Below, one piece after another: positions 35,320 through 43,383 of a DNA stretch of 64,000 bases. A model generated the notes under the pieces. It did not search any database and was not told where the DNA came from. It saw only the letters and a list, made by a program, of their open reading frames with translations. The position numbers were made by a program, and so were the translations under genes. This DNA comes from Paraflavitalea devenefica (GTDB taxonomy: Bacteria; Bacteroidota; Bacteroidia; Chitinophagales; Chitinophagaceae). Numbering within the stretch: the first letter of the stretch is position 1; the number at the start of each line of letters is the position of its first letter. Location of the stretch: NCBI RefSeq assembly GCF_011759375.1, contig NZ_JAARML010000001.1, positions 124,001 to 188,000 of the forward strand, in the 5' to 3' direction.

Positions 35320-37782
35320 TTAGCTAGCCTCAGCTTCCAGATCAGCTTCCCCAGTGAGATCACCAGTCGCAATTATTCTTACCGCGTTGATAGCAGTCAT
35401 TTGTGCGTAAAGGTTACTGTCTGCACTATTCTCCATCATTTCGGTAAAAGTGGCTACCAAAGAAAAAGCATGTCTGTTTTCCTGAAGCACTTTCAAATGG
35501 TCTTCAGGAATGCCTTTTTTAACCAGGCACCTGACCGCAATAGCCACAGAACCATCAACTTTGTTTAAATCACCAGGCTGCAGAGTATACTCCATGGACT
35601 GCGCATTAGAAAATACCCGGTTCTCAATACCGTGATGGTCTTCACTCCACCTGAATCCCTTCTTAATGCCATAGCCGTCCTGCCCGCCCTGAGCAATGGT
35701 GTCAACATCCAAGTTTCTCACCAGTCCAAATGACATATGAAGGGGGAGATAGCTCAGGTGGTTCTCCCGGACAGGCAAAAAACTATAACACAAGGTAATT
35801 TTACATTGCAGCTTGTGCCCTGAATGCTTAAGACCCGGCGGTAGATTTACCGGCATTACAATAATTTGTCCCACCTCTATTTCGTCCTCGATGATAAAAG
35901 TGATCGCATTATTTTCAGTAGATATCAGCCCCTTTTTTTTAGGTTTCCCAAATCCAATCAGGCTTTGAAGCAATCTGGCGTTGGTACCGGCGAAAGCTGG
36001 TAAATCCTTTAATCTATAATAACCAGCAGCGTTGACAAGAATAGCCTTTACAGTCTGCGTCCGTAACTCTGGATACATATTCAGAATTTGCGCACCAAAC
36101 GAACACAACAGGGGTGTGGCAATACTGGTTCCGCAGGTTCTGAAGAAAAAGCGGCCTGTTGCACGTCCGCCCGCACTAAGTACTTCAATACCCGCGTCAT
36201 AACTGAACAGATCACCGCCATCATAAACGAGATCCGGTTTATTCAGGTATTTGTTCCGCTGTCCCCTTTTAAGTGAGCTGCCATTCACCGTTGCGGTATA
36301 ATCCCAATGGAACTTTCTGGTGTAATAAGCTGGATAAATATTCAGTGGAGTTACATCAGAATTGTCTCCCTCCTCGATGTTACCAGCCAATGCTCCTATA
36401 GAAAGATTATTCAGGGAGTCGGAAGGAGCAAAAATATTGGTATCCTCACAAGCGTGGTACGGGCTTGTAGAACTCCTGTCATAAAAGAATTTTGGGTATT
36501 CATGAGCAGGATGTGCGAAGGCTGGATTCCGTACTAAATCATCCAGGCTATCTTCGCTGAAATTACCGACTGATAAGAAAATCAATATATCCTCCTCATG
36601 AGCTAGTTTATCCAGCTCATAGGCAAACTGACTATAGCTGCTGTTATAGACCTTTGCTCCGGGCAGGTTCAGCGACATATTAAATAGCCGGATGCCATGC
36701 CTTCTTTTGGCATCTCTGATGTCGGTAATCAACCGGGGAATATTGATCTCATCATTGGGGTGGTGAATAGCTTTGATCACCGCGATTCTGGCCTTGGCTG
36801 TATAGGTTTGTTGTGCGGATGCGGCGAATTCATCCCCCAGCGCTACTAGGCCGGTTACCAAGGAACCATGTCCAGCTTCATCCCAATAGGCACCTTGGCC
36901 GGTATGATCGTAATTGATATCTGTTAACACTCCCCTGAGCGGGTCAATGTTTTGATCAAAACCGGTATCTATTATACCTACCGTTGTAAGCTGCTCCGGT
37001 ATCTCCACGTCAAAACCATACTCTCTTCGCACCTCGCCGTACTGTCCTGGTCTGACAGTCGTTGATCGTGAACTAGTCACAGTTTTGATAATGTCAAAGT
37101 TATCGACGATGGTATTCAACTGGGCTTCATGGAGTGTATGGATCTCTACCATATATGGGCTACCTTCAGAGTAAGTGAACCTGATATTCTGTGCCCGCAG
37201 GTATTCCAGCATAGCCGCTTTCTGCTTCTCACCTTCTCCACCTTCTGTCCGGATCAAGGTTAGCAGTAGGCCTTCTTGCTGAGGATTAATCAGGCGCTCA
37301 CCACTGCCAATGAATTGAAAAGATAGCATTAGGGCAAGCAGGTTATAAGGCTTCCCCTCATAAGAAGTTCCCTCTTCGCTGTCAATAATAGTATCAACAT
37401 GCTGCTGAAAGGTTCCAAATCGCTGCCAGTTAGTAATTTCAAAAAGCACAGTCCTGTTGAACTGACTGTAATCAACTGGTGTTAGCCCATACCGATCAAT
37501 AAATAATGACTTAAGATCATTATTAAAAACTTTGAAGAAGTCTATTTTAACAAGGTCGATCACCATAGGCAATCTTATAGTTCTCCGTTCATTACGGGTA
37601 TTTAGGCTAGTACCAAAAGCCGCCTTGTTATTGGCCAAGTTTCTCTTCTGAAAATCGGGGATCACCTTCGGGCCTGCATCTTCTTCATTTTCATCGGCAG
37701 GAGCCTCGATGTAACGTTTTCTGTTAAACTTTGGGCTGTCTGTCCTGGGATTTTGCAGGATCAGATGAAAGTTATTGGGCAT
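35320..37782 (-). CDS. S8 subtilisin-like serine protease, IetS-like
   Basis: 820 residues with no signal peptide, so a cytoplasmic protease is expected. The catalytic triad is intact: Asp272 (GIIDTGF), His305 (AGHGSLVTG) and Ser553 (CGTSIATP), with oxyanion Asn407 (LSVGNFSE). A 260-residue N-terminal domain with no recognised inhibitor motif precedes the catalytic core, and a 200-residue beta-rich C-terminal domain follows it. Intracellular S8 proteases of this size next to an AAA+ ATPase match the IetAS arrangement, which was reported first for Agrobacterium plasmids and later as an anti-phage cassette (from memory). Here it is convergent with the ATPase rather than co-directional. A small hairpin (37808-37826) lies in its leader. 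Confidence 0.85.
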   Translation of the reverse strand: MPNNFHLILQNPRTDSPKFNRKRYIEAPADENEEDAGPKVIPDFQKRNLANNKAAFGTSLNTRNERRTIRLPMVIDLVKIDFFKVFNNDLKSLFIDRYGLTPVDYSQFNRTVLFEITNWQRFGTFQQHVDTIIDSEEGTSYEGKPYNLLALMLSFQFIGSGERLINPQQEGLLLTLIRTEGGEGEKQKAAMLEYLRAQNIRFTYSEGSPYMVEIHTLHEAQLNTIVDNFDIIKTVTSSRSTTVRPGQYGEVRREYGFDVEIPEQLTTVGIIDTGFDQNIDPLRGVLTDINYDHTGQGAYWDEAGHGSLVTGLVALGDEFAASAQQTYTAKARIAVIKAIHHPNDEINIPRLITDIRDAKRRHGIRLFNMSLNLPGAKVYNSSYSQFAYELDKLAHEEDILIFLSVGNFSEDSLDDLVRNPAFAHPAHEYPKFFYDRSSTSPYHACEDTNIFAPSDSLNNLSIGALAGNIEEGDNSDVTPLNIYPAYYTRKFHWDYTATVNGSSLKRGQRNKYLNKPDLVYDGGDLFSYDAGIEVLSAGGRATGRFFFRTCGTSIATPLLCSFGAQILNMYPELRTQTVKAILVNAAGYYRLKDLPAFAGTNARLLQSLIGFGKPKKKGLISTENNAITFIIEDEIEVGQIIVMPVNLPPGLKHSGHKLQCKITLCYSFLPVRENHLSYLPLHMSFGLVRNLDVDTIAQGGQDGYGIKKGFRWSEDHHGIENRVFSNAQSMEYTLQPGDLNKVDGSVAIAVRCLVKKGIPEDHLKVLQENRHAFSLVATFTEMMENSADSNLYAQMTAINAVRIIATGDLTGEADLEAEAS

Positions 37783-38213
37783 AGCAACTCGTTAAAAATT
37801 TAGGGACAACGGGGGTTTTACCCGTTAAACTAATTGCTAATTTAATTATTTTTCTGTTATTAAACGGTGTTAACGTTACTAACCCAAAATCGGTTAGACA
37901 ATTGCCCGATTAGGACCACCAAAAGGCACTGACTGGTTTTAAATTAGTGCCTTTTATTGTCTTGCCAAGCTAAGATATTATACGCTGTAGCCATTGATCA
38001 GTATGAAGATACACAACTGCATACCTAATTGCCACTGTAATACACCCACTCATATAGGTGATACCACTTCCTAGCATCAATGCCTTTTTGATGAAAGATG
38101 CTATCACGGTAGTGCAGCCTTTTCATTTCAATTGCTTGACCGCTCACTCAAAAGGACGATTGCCGTTTTTGTCAGCTATCGTGAATTTTGCAGATGACAA
38201 AACAACCTTCCAT
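37783..38213. other. Intergenic region with two hairpins between divergent genes
   Basis: AT-rich and without a convincing gene; the upstream extension of the 38214 frame (to 38058) lacks a signal and is ignored. It holds AACGGG/CCCGTT (37808-37826) near the protease start and a perfect 10-bp inverted repeat AAAAGGCACT/AGTGCCTTTT (37921-37955). No tRNA 3' half or integrase remnant was found. Confidence 0.55.
37921..37955. terminator. Orphan bidirectional terminator-like hairpin
   Basis: AAAAGGCACT (37921-37930) is the exact reverse complement of AGTGCCTTTT (37946-37955), with a 15-nt loop, and has A and T runs at either side. Both neighbouring genes point away from it, so it may be the leftover end of a lost gene. 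Confidence 0.55.
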
Positions 38214-38729
38214 ATGCTTACTCGAAACCTTATTCACGGTAAATTGTCCTGGCATCTCCTGCTTTTATCCGGACTATTCCTTTTCATTTCCTGTAAAAAA
38301 GAAGGGCCCGCAGGCCCTGCGGGTGCAGATGGCAATGCCAATGTACGTTCGGGTACTGTTTCACTGACCAATGCCGATTGGAAATGGAATGATTTCTGGG
38401 CATTAACTACCAGTGCCGGGTCCTCTACCATCTATACCACGAGATATGCGGATATCAACACAGAACTGATTACCCAGGAAATCGCAGACAAAGGTTCTGT
38501 ACAGGTCTTCTTTAAACCCAATAATGATGGGTGGGTGCCATTGCCTTACACATTCCTGGACGTTACCCGCAATTATTATTTCAATTTTGTGTACGAGTAT
38601 AAGGCGCGAAAAATTCGCCTTCATTACTTTTGGACCTCTAATATAGCGGGCGCCGGCGTTCCGACCGGACTGAATACTTATACCCTTCCTGGTTACACGT
38701 TCAAATATGTGATCACCGCCGCCCAATGA
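38214..38729 (+). CDS. Lipoprotein with short collagen-like segment
   Basis: 171 residues from the ATG at 38214. Lipoprotein signal (LLLLSGLFLFISC) followed by KKEGPAGPAGADGNAN, three Gly-X-Y triplets right after the lipid anchor. The remaining 120 residues are beta-rich and aromatic (WKWNDFWAL; GWVPLPYTFLDV; KIRLHYFWTSN). Short collagen-like linkers of this type are common in Bacteroidota lipoproteins. The function is unknown. It ends just before a convergent lipoprotein gene. Confidence 0.72.
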   Translation: MLTRNLIHGKLSWHLLLLSGLFLFISCKKEGPAGPAGADGNANVRSGTVSLTNADWKWNDFWALTTSAGSSTIYTTRYADINTELITQEIADKGSVQVFFKPNNDGWVPLPYTFLDVTRNYYFNFVYEYKARKIRLHYFWTSNIAGAGVPTGLNTYTLPGYTFKYVITAAQ

Positions 38730-38752
38730 TCATATAGTAGCAGGCTGTATGC

Positions 38753-39388
38753 TCATTCGTTTTTCGTTTTGTTATACTTATCGCCTGTACTTCCCAATGG
38801 ATCTGTCCTAAAGTACCCGGTAAGTTGTATTTTAAACTTGCTTTCTTTATCGTTCGCAACTTCGTAATACTCGTCACTTGTCAACTCTATAATACCCTCT
38901 AAAATTTGTCCCTTCTTAAATGTTGGTTTTTCAGCTAGTGTCAATTTATAAGTTTTGCAAGGGACACTAACACCAAATTCCAAACTGTCATTTTCATGTA
39001 GTTTATAAATTTCTGTGTCCGATTTTGCAAAGTGTCTTACAATACAGGTGTCTTTGAAAAGGGAAATTTGATACCCAAAACCTGCAAACATTCCCATAAA
39101 GCCGACAATGTTAATGGTGTCGCCTTGAAGTGTGGTCATAGTCATACACTCGTCAATGCTTTTGCCCTTTGCATAGGTGTCACCAATAAGATTACCGTTC
39201 TGGTACATTCTGAAATCCATGGACGACATTGTCAATCCCTTGAATGACTTTACTTTTTTGTCTACCTGCGACTTGATTGAATTGTCAATGATATAAGCGC
39301 CATTTTCAACTGGTTTAGGCGTTTGCCCACAAGCGCTTAAGGAGATAAAGTAGAATGCCAGCATGAAGAATGTTCCAGGTTTTATCAT
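38753..39388 (-). CDS. Lipoprotein of unknown function
   Basis: 211 residues from the ATG at 39388, which gives a lipoprotein signal (lipobox LSAC, then GQTPKP). The mature part is beta-rich, with several Cys residues (DECMTMTTLQ; DTCIVRHFAK; VPCKTYKLTL) and a segment GQILEGIIELTSDEYYEV. No family recognised. It is the last of three minus-strand genes for small exported proteins; the gap to the next is 55 bases. Confidence 0.7.
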   Translation of the reverse strand: MIKPGTFFMLAFYFISLSACGQTPKPVENGAYIIDNSIKSQVDKKVKSFKGLTMSSMDFRMYQNGNLIGDTYAKGKSIDECMTMTTLQGDTINIVGFMGMFAGFGYQISLFKDTCIVRHFAKSDTEIYKLHENDSLEFGVSVPCKTYKLTLAEKPTFKKGQILEGIIELTSDEYYEVANDKESKFKIQLTGYFRTDPLGSTGDKYNKTKNE

Positions 39389-39443
39389 TAGCGTGATGTT
39401 AGTTTGAGTGGCAGGTAACATTAATTCATTTGTGCAATACCTC

Positions 39444-40439
39444 TTACTTAGGTTGTCGGTATATTATCACGTAGTAAAGGCTGTGCATGTCCATTGATAT
39501 TTTATTTTCGGCTTGCCATTTAGCATATCCTTCGAAATCAAATTTCATATTCTCTGGCACAATCATCACCATGCTATACTGTTTCATGATAAACTCTGAC
39601 AGATAGCCTGCTTTTATCACTTTGTTTATATCACTAATCAACTTAGCTATAGGATTGTCAGGGCTAAAATTCTCGTTTTTGCATTCTGCAAATTCCTTAA
39701 AAGCCGCTATGTGCAGGTTAAGATATAGATCCGGAAAGCCTGAAGCCCGTTCATTTTCAGGAACGTTGTTATTTGCCCACTCTAACTTCTTAAAACCACT
39801 ATTAAGAACATACTTCGCTCTTTCTCTGTCCTTGCCCAATGCAGGAGCTACAATGAAATCAGACTTCAGGTTTAATGGCTTTAACGCTGTTAATCTGGTG
39901 GGGTCGTACCTGTTCAACACCTTATCCTCTAATGCGTTTAAACTACTATCTAAATCCTTTGCTGCAATCTGTACGCTTAAAAACCACGAACCGCACTCAT
40001 ACAAAACTATTTGACTGGTTCCATACTTACCCTTTATTGCCGTTACCGCTTTGAAGCCGTTACAGATGTATTTTGTCCCAACTCGCCGAACCGGACCTTG
40101 TTCAAATCCGGTTGTCTTATTAGCGGCATCTGAAACTTCCTGGAGCGTTTTCAAATATTCACGCCTTAACCTCCCTTCAGTTCCGTCACCTGCCGGATAG
40201 ATCTTAATTGCTATAGATGCTTTCTCCGGAACTTCATAGGTCACTTCAATATTATCGTCTTGCTTTGTGAATGAGTAAATATTTTTCCTCGTATAGTCTT
40301 CCATTTGTTCGGGGAAAATAATTCCTGTGGCACTGTGAACGTAATCTCCTCTTGATTTAATTAATTTAGGTGAATTACGCTCTTGTCCTTGAACCCAAAG
40401 CGTGATAAAGATTAAAATTGAAAATACACAATATCTCAT
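39444..40439 (-). CDS. Secreted protein of unknown function
   Basis: 331 residues with a signal peptide (MRYCVFSILIFITLWVQGQ). The mature chain contains DDNIEVTYEVPEKASIAIKI, YICNGFKAVTAIKGKYGTSQ and a helical C-terminal half (LNLHIAAFKEFAECKNENFS). I recognise no named domain. It is on the same strand as the two neighbouring lipoproteins, with gaps of 55 and 154 bases, so they may be one accessory transcript. Confidence 0.7.
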   Translation of the reverse strand: MRYCVFSILIFITLWVQGQERNSPKLIKSRGDYVHSATGIIFPEQMEDYTRKNIYSFTKQDDNIEVTYEVPEKASIAIKIYPAGDGTEGRLRREYLKTLQEVSDAANKTTGFEQGPVRRVGTKYICNGFKAVTAIKGKYGTSQIVLYECGSWFLSVQIAAKDLDSSLNALEDKVLNRYDPTRLTALKPLNLKSDFIVAPALGKDRERAKYVLNSGFKKLEWANNNVPENERASGFPDLYLNLHIAAFKEFAECKNENFSPDNPIAKLISDINKVIKAGYLSEFIMKQYSMVMIVPENMKFDFEGYAKWQAENKISMDMHSLYYVIIYRQPK

Positions 40440-40593
40440 CGGTATAGGGGTGTTCTCGTTTTAGTATTACAGCCAATTAAGATACCCGCAATAGTACGTA
40501 ATTCCAAAAAGGGAGGTATTGCAGGCTCTCATGAGGTACAATCGAATTTACCTGCTGTCTAAGAATGATACCCTGATAGATAGAGGCCCAGTG

Positions 40594-41154
40594 TTATTCC
40601 TTTTTTAAGAATTTCAATGTTTTAATAGCCTCTAATACCAGTTTTTGATTTGCTGGTTTTAGGTTGTTACCATACAAATTGAACTTGTCAACATCTGATC
40701 CTGCCTGCCATAAGCTGTCAATATAAATACCTGTCGTTCCTATACCTGGCTGTCTTGGGAAAACAATTTTAGCGCTGCGCCCATCTACCGTGTCCCATAA
40801 AACATTATTCTTTTTGTACTTGTCTGGATCAATTCCTTTCCTACTGTCAACTATGATAAGATCAACGGTGTCGCTTGGATTATCAAAGTGTTGAAGCATC
40901 GAACGTTCTACAATCTGGGGTTCATATTCAGTTAAATCATTAGAGTACCACCCTAAGTCAAAATATAAAGTGTCGTTTGAGTCAATTGCAATTTGTCCAA
41001 CATAGCTGTCTATGCCTTTGGCTTTAATTTTCGTCCAGCTACTCGGTGCCTCAATTGTAAAAGAGCCAAAGTCAAGAAGTTGTTTGCCCGACTTTATTTT
41101 GCTGCCTGAACAGCTAATGAAAATGACAATGAAAAGTACAATGATGATTCTCAT
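40594..41154 (-). CDS. Small lipoprotein of unknown function
   Basis: 186 residues with a lipoprotein signal (MRIIIVLFIVIFISC, then SGSKIKSG). The mature part begins LLDFGSFTIEAPSSWTKIKA and contains YVGQIAIDSNDTLYFDLGWY, a pattern seen in small immunity-like or surface proteins but not diagnostic. The Lys-rich end (ALKTLKFLKKE-like) is short. First gene of the minus-strand trio. Confidence 0.7.
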   Translation of the reverse strand: MRIIIVLFIVIFISCSGSKIKSGKQLLDFGSFTIEAPSSWTKIKAKGIDSYVGQIAIDSNDTLYFDLGWYSNDLTEYEPQIVERSMLQHFDNPSDTVDLIIVDSRKGIDPDKYKKNNVLWDTVDGRSAKIVFPRQPGIGTTGIYIDSLWQAGSDVDKFNLYGNNLKPANQKLVLEAIKTLKFLKKE

Positions 41155-41394
41155 GTTAAAGCATTTGCAACCTGAATTACGTTTTACTATTTGCTATAGC
41201 ACTATCGGTCATCCTCCCCTGTAAAATAGCAATAACTTATTAATTATCATACTCTTTGACGTAAGTCTCCCTCCTATTTGCCCATATCGTCGCCTCCAGG
41301 CCCTCAAAAGCATTCCTGAAGCCTTGTTGAAGTATTCCGTTTCCAATCCGCTAGCCAGGATATTCCGTATATATCCCCTATATATCCCTATGAT

Positions 41395-41441
41395 ATCCCG
41401 TAGATGAGTCCATCTTTAATAGATGGGGATATCTACGGGAT
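41395..41441. repeat. Nested perfect inverted repeat (11 bp outside, 6 bp inside)
   Basis: ATCCCGTAGAT (41395-41405) pairs with ATCTACGGGAT (41431-41441), and inside it CCATCT (41410-41415) pairs with AGATGG (41421-41426) around TTAAT. A 4-nt mismatch on each side joins the two stems, giving one long hairpin of 47 bases. No T-run follows. Confidence 0.75.
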
Positions 41442-41480
41442 AAGTAATAGTTGTGTAGGGGATGTATACGTTATATACTA

Positions 41481-41513
41481 GCTGACGGCAGGCTGACGGC
41501 AGGCTGGCGGTAT
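41481..41513. repeat. Three tandem 11-bp repeats (GCTGACGGCAG)
   Basis: Two exact copies of GCTGACGGCAG (41481, 41492) and a third variant GCTGGCGGTAT (41503), followed by GCT. Same period as the array at 32250 but different sequence. Confidence 0.75.
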
Positions 41514-41565
41514 GCTACCACCAGCCTTCAGCAGTGCTTTTGCTTACCTTTAAAACCATCTTATT

Positions 41566-42435
41566 ATGGCCAGAGTAATTGCCGGCCCGGGCGCCGGTTT
41601 CCAGGGGTCTGTAGATGACCTGTCGTTTTATAGAATACGAGGTGTGGAAGGCACCATTGTTCGCCGCAAGGGCGGGCCCTCCAAAGAGCAGGTTAAAAAT
41701 GCACCCTCCATGGTGCAAACCCGCCGGGGGAATTCAGAATTTGCCGGCAGGGCCAAAACAGCCCAATGGATCATGCGGTCCCTCTTTTACCACAAATCCC
41801 TGGCCGACCATAATATTGCCGGGCCCCTCAATGCCCTGATGACGCCTGTACAACTATTGGACGGGACATCTAACTGGGGACAACGAAATGTGCGCTTATC
41901 AGCCAACCCGCAAATACTCAAAGGCTTCTCCCTGAACCGCAACAATACTTTTGATACGGCCATCAGGTATCCCATCGAGTATGTATTGGACCGGAACACG
42001 GTTTCAGCGTTTGTCCAGGTGCCGGAACTACAGCCCGGCATTAACCTCTTTGCCCCGGAAAAGTATCCCTGGTTCAGTATTGTTGTTTCCCTGGGCCTTG
42101 TGCCCGACATCATCTTTACCAAAGACCAGGAGCCGGCTGATGCCGACTATGATTCCTTTACCGATCCCCAGGCCAAATCATCTGTGCATGCCTACACCTA
42201 TCCGCATCCGGAGTATAAGCTATATACACTGCCGGTCTGCGCCGTTACTGTATGGCATCCGGTGAAGAAAGGCTGCCCCGCAATACCATTGGAGCTGCAG
42301 TTGCCGGTATCCCCGCCAGACAATCAATTTACCCTCCTGCTAAGTATCGGCATCAGGTATGGCATACAGGAAGACGCCCGGATCATCAGTCAGGTCCGGT
42401 ATGCAGGCGCGGCTAAAATATTGGCGGTGGAATAG
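41566..42435 (+). CDS. Conserved-looking cytoplasmic protein of unknown function
   Basis: 289 residues, no signal peptide or membrane segment. It starts MARVIAGPGAGFQGSVDDLS and has a basic, Arg/Lys-rich N-terminal third (TIVRRKGGPSKEQVKNAPSM; RRGNSEFAGRAKTAQWIMRS), followed by a beta-rich C-terminal two thirds (YPWFSIVVSLGLVPDIIF; YTYPHPEYKLYTLPVCAVTV). The basic start suggests nucleic-acid contact, but this is weak inference. I recall proteins with this opening as hypothetical proteins in related bacteria, sometimes near regulatory loci. Repeats and palindromes crowd its upstream region. Confidence 0.65.
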   Translation: MARVIAGPGAGFQGSVDDLSFYRIRGVEGTIVRRKGGPSKEQVKNAPSMVQTRRGNSEFAGRAKTAQWIMRSLFYHKSLADHNIAGPLNALMTPVQLLDGTSNWGQRNVRLSANPQILKGFSLNRNNTFDTAIRYPIEYVLDRNTVSAFVQVPELQPGINLFAPEKYPWFSIVVSLGLVPDIIFTKDQEPADADYDSFTDPQAKSSVHAYTYPHPEYKLYTLPVCAVTVWHPVKKGCPAIPLELQLPVSPPDNQFTLLLSIGIRYGIQEDARIISQVRYAGAAKILAVE

Positions 42436-42681
42436 TCAGGGGACAATCCTGAAATCAACCTTATCGGCGTGGGGTAATATCGCTCCCACTTCGTTGGCAC
42501 TATGTAAGCGGTCGTACCACGGACTCAGGTCCAGCGATGCCCCTTCTTTAACAGTGAATGGCAGAATAGTAATTGTATTACTGCTGCCGGTAGCAGTGCC
42601 GGGTGGTGTTATGATGAGTGTTTTAAAAATGCGGTTTCTCCGCTTACAGCGTTTTTGATTAATTTGGTGTCTTGATACCAT
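42436..42681 (-). CDS. Possible small protein of unknown function
   Basis: An 81-codon frame with a true ATG, lying wholly in the gap between the 41566 gene and the sigma factor and abutting the former tail to tail. The first 25 residues are basic (SRHQINQKRCKRRNRIFK), the rest resembles a small beta domain (TITILPFTVKEGASLDLSPW). No family recognised. Lack of overlap with other genes is the main support. Confidence 0.35.
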   Translation of the reverse strand: MVSRHQINQKRCKRRNRIFKTLIITPPGTATGSSNTITILPFTVKEGASLDLSPWYDRLHSANEVGAILPHADKVDFRIVP

Positions 42682-42726
42682 TTACAACCATTCATCCTTT
42701 TCCTCTTTATTTCTATAGTTCATTAA

Positions 42727-43335
42727 TTGATTGTCAACAATTTGTCGAGAGGTGATTTACATAGGAACGGACTGCTGCCCCCAAATACCAAAACTGATCA
42801 ATCCGTTTTTGATGAGCTCTTTCATACTTATTACAGCCGCATATATGGTAAAGCGCTTCAATTGTGTAAAGTGCATGCCACTGCCCAGGATGTCGCGCAG
42901 CAGGTTTTTTTAAAGTTATGGGAAAAAAGAGCCGATCTGGCACATATCCCTAATCCTGAAGCCTGGCTGTTTAGTGTAGCCAATCATCAGATTGTGGATA
43001 TATTTCGCAATCAGCTAATGCAAGACAAGTATACTCAATTTGCCCTTCATTTACTGGAGCAGGAAGCTTCCTCACCCGAAGATCTTTTGATCACCCGCCA
43101 GCAGAAACAACTAATGGAAAAGAGCCTGGAATTATTATCTCCTAAACAAAAAGAAGTGTATCGCCTGAATCGCAATGAAGGCATGACCTATGTTGAGATT
43201 GCAACGAAACTGGGGATCAGTCGCGATACCGTCAAGGAATACATGGGAATAGCGATTGCTAAAATAAAAAAGTTTCTACGGGAGCAACAGGCAGAATGGT
43301 TATTATTACCAGCCATTGTCCAATTATTTTTTTAG
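42727..43335 (+). CDS. ECF RNA polymerase sigma factor (second FecI-like)
   Basis: 202 residues. No ATG exists before the conserved region; an in-frame stop sits at 42724, so TTG at 42727 (or 42742) must be used. Region 2: FHTYYSRIYGKALQLCKVHA, AQDVAQQVFLKLWEKRADLA and PEAWLFSVANHQIVDIFRNQ. Region 4: LSPKQKEVYRLNRNEGMTYV and EIATKLGISRDTVKEYMGIA. It leads the second FecI-FecR-SusC-SusD locus and should be released by the FecR protein encoded 48 bases downstream. Confidence 0.9.
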   Translation: MIVNNLSRGDLHRNGLLPPNTKTDQSVFDELFHTYYSRIYGKALQLCKVHATAQDVAQQVFLKLWEKRADLAHIPNPEAWLFSVANHQIVDIFRNQLMQDKYTQFALHLLEQEASSPEDLLITRQQKQLMEKSLELLSPKQKEVYRLNRNEGMTYVEIATKLGISRDTVKEYMGIAIAKIKKFLREQQAEWLLLPAIVQLFF

Positions 43336-43383
43336 TTCATCCCCCCCTAATATTTTCCCAATCCGTTTACTATTATATAGACA

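Larger units (their letters stand above)
41155..41565. other. Intergenic region rich in palindromes and tandem repeats
   Basis: No gene seen. It contains TATCCC-rich sequence (41361-41400), a nested hairpin (41395-41441), an inverted repeat-like GTATACGTTATATAC (41464-41478) and three 11-bp repeats (41481-41513), all within 150 bases upstream of the 41566 gene. Confidence 0.6.
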
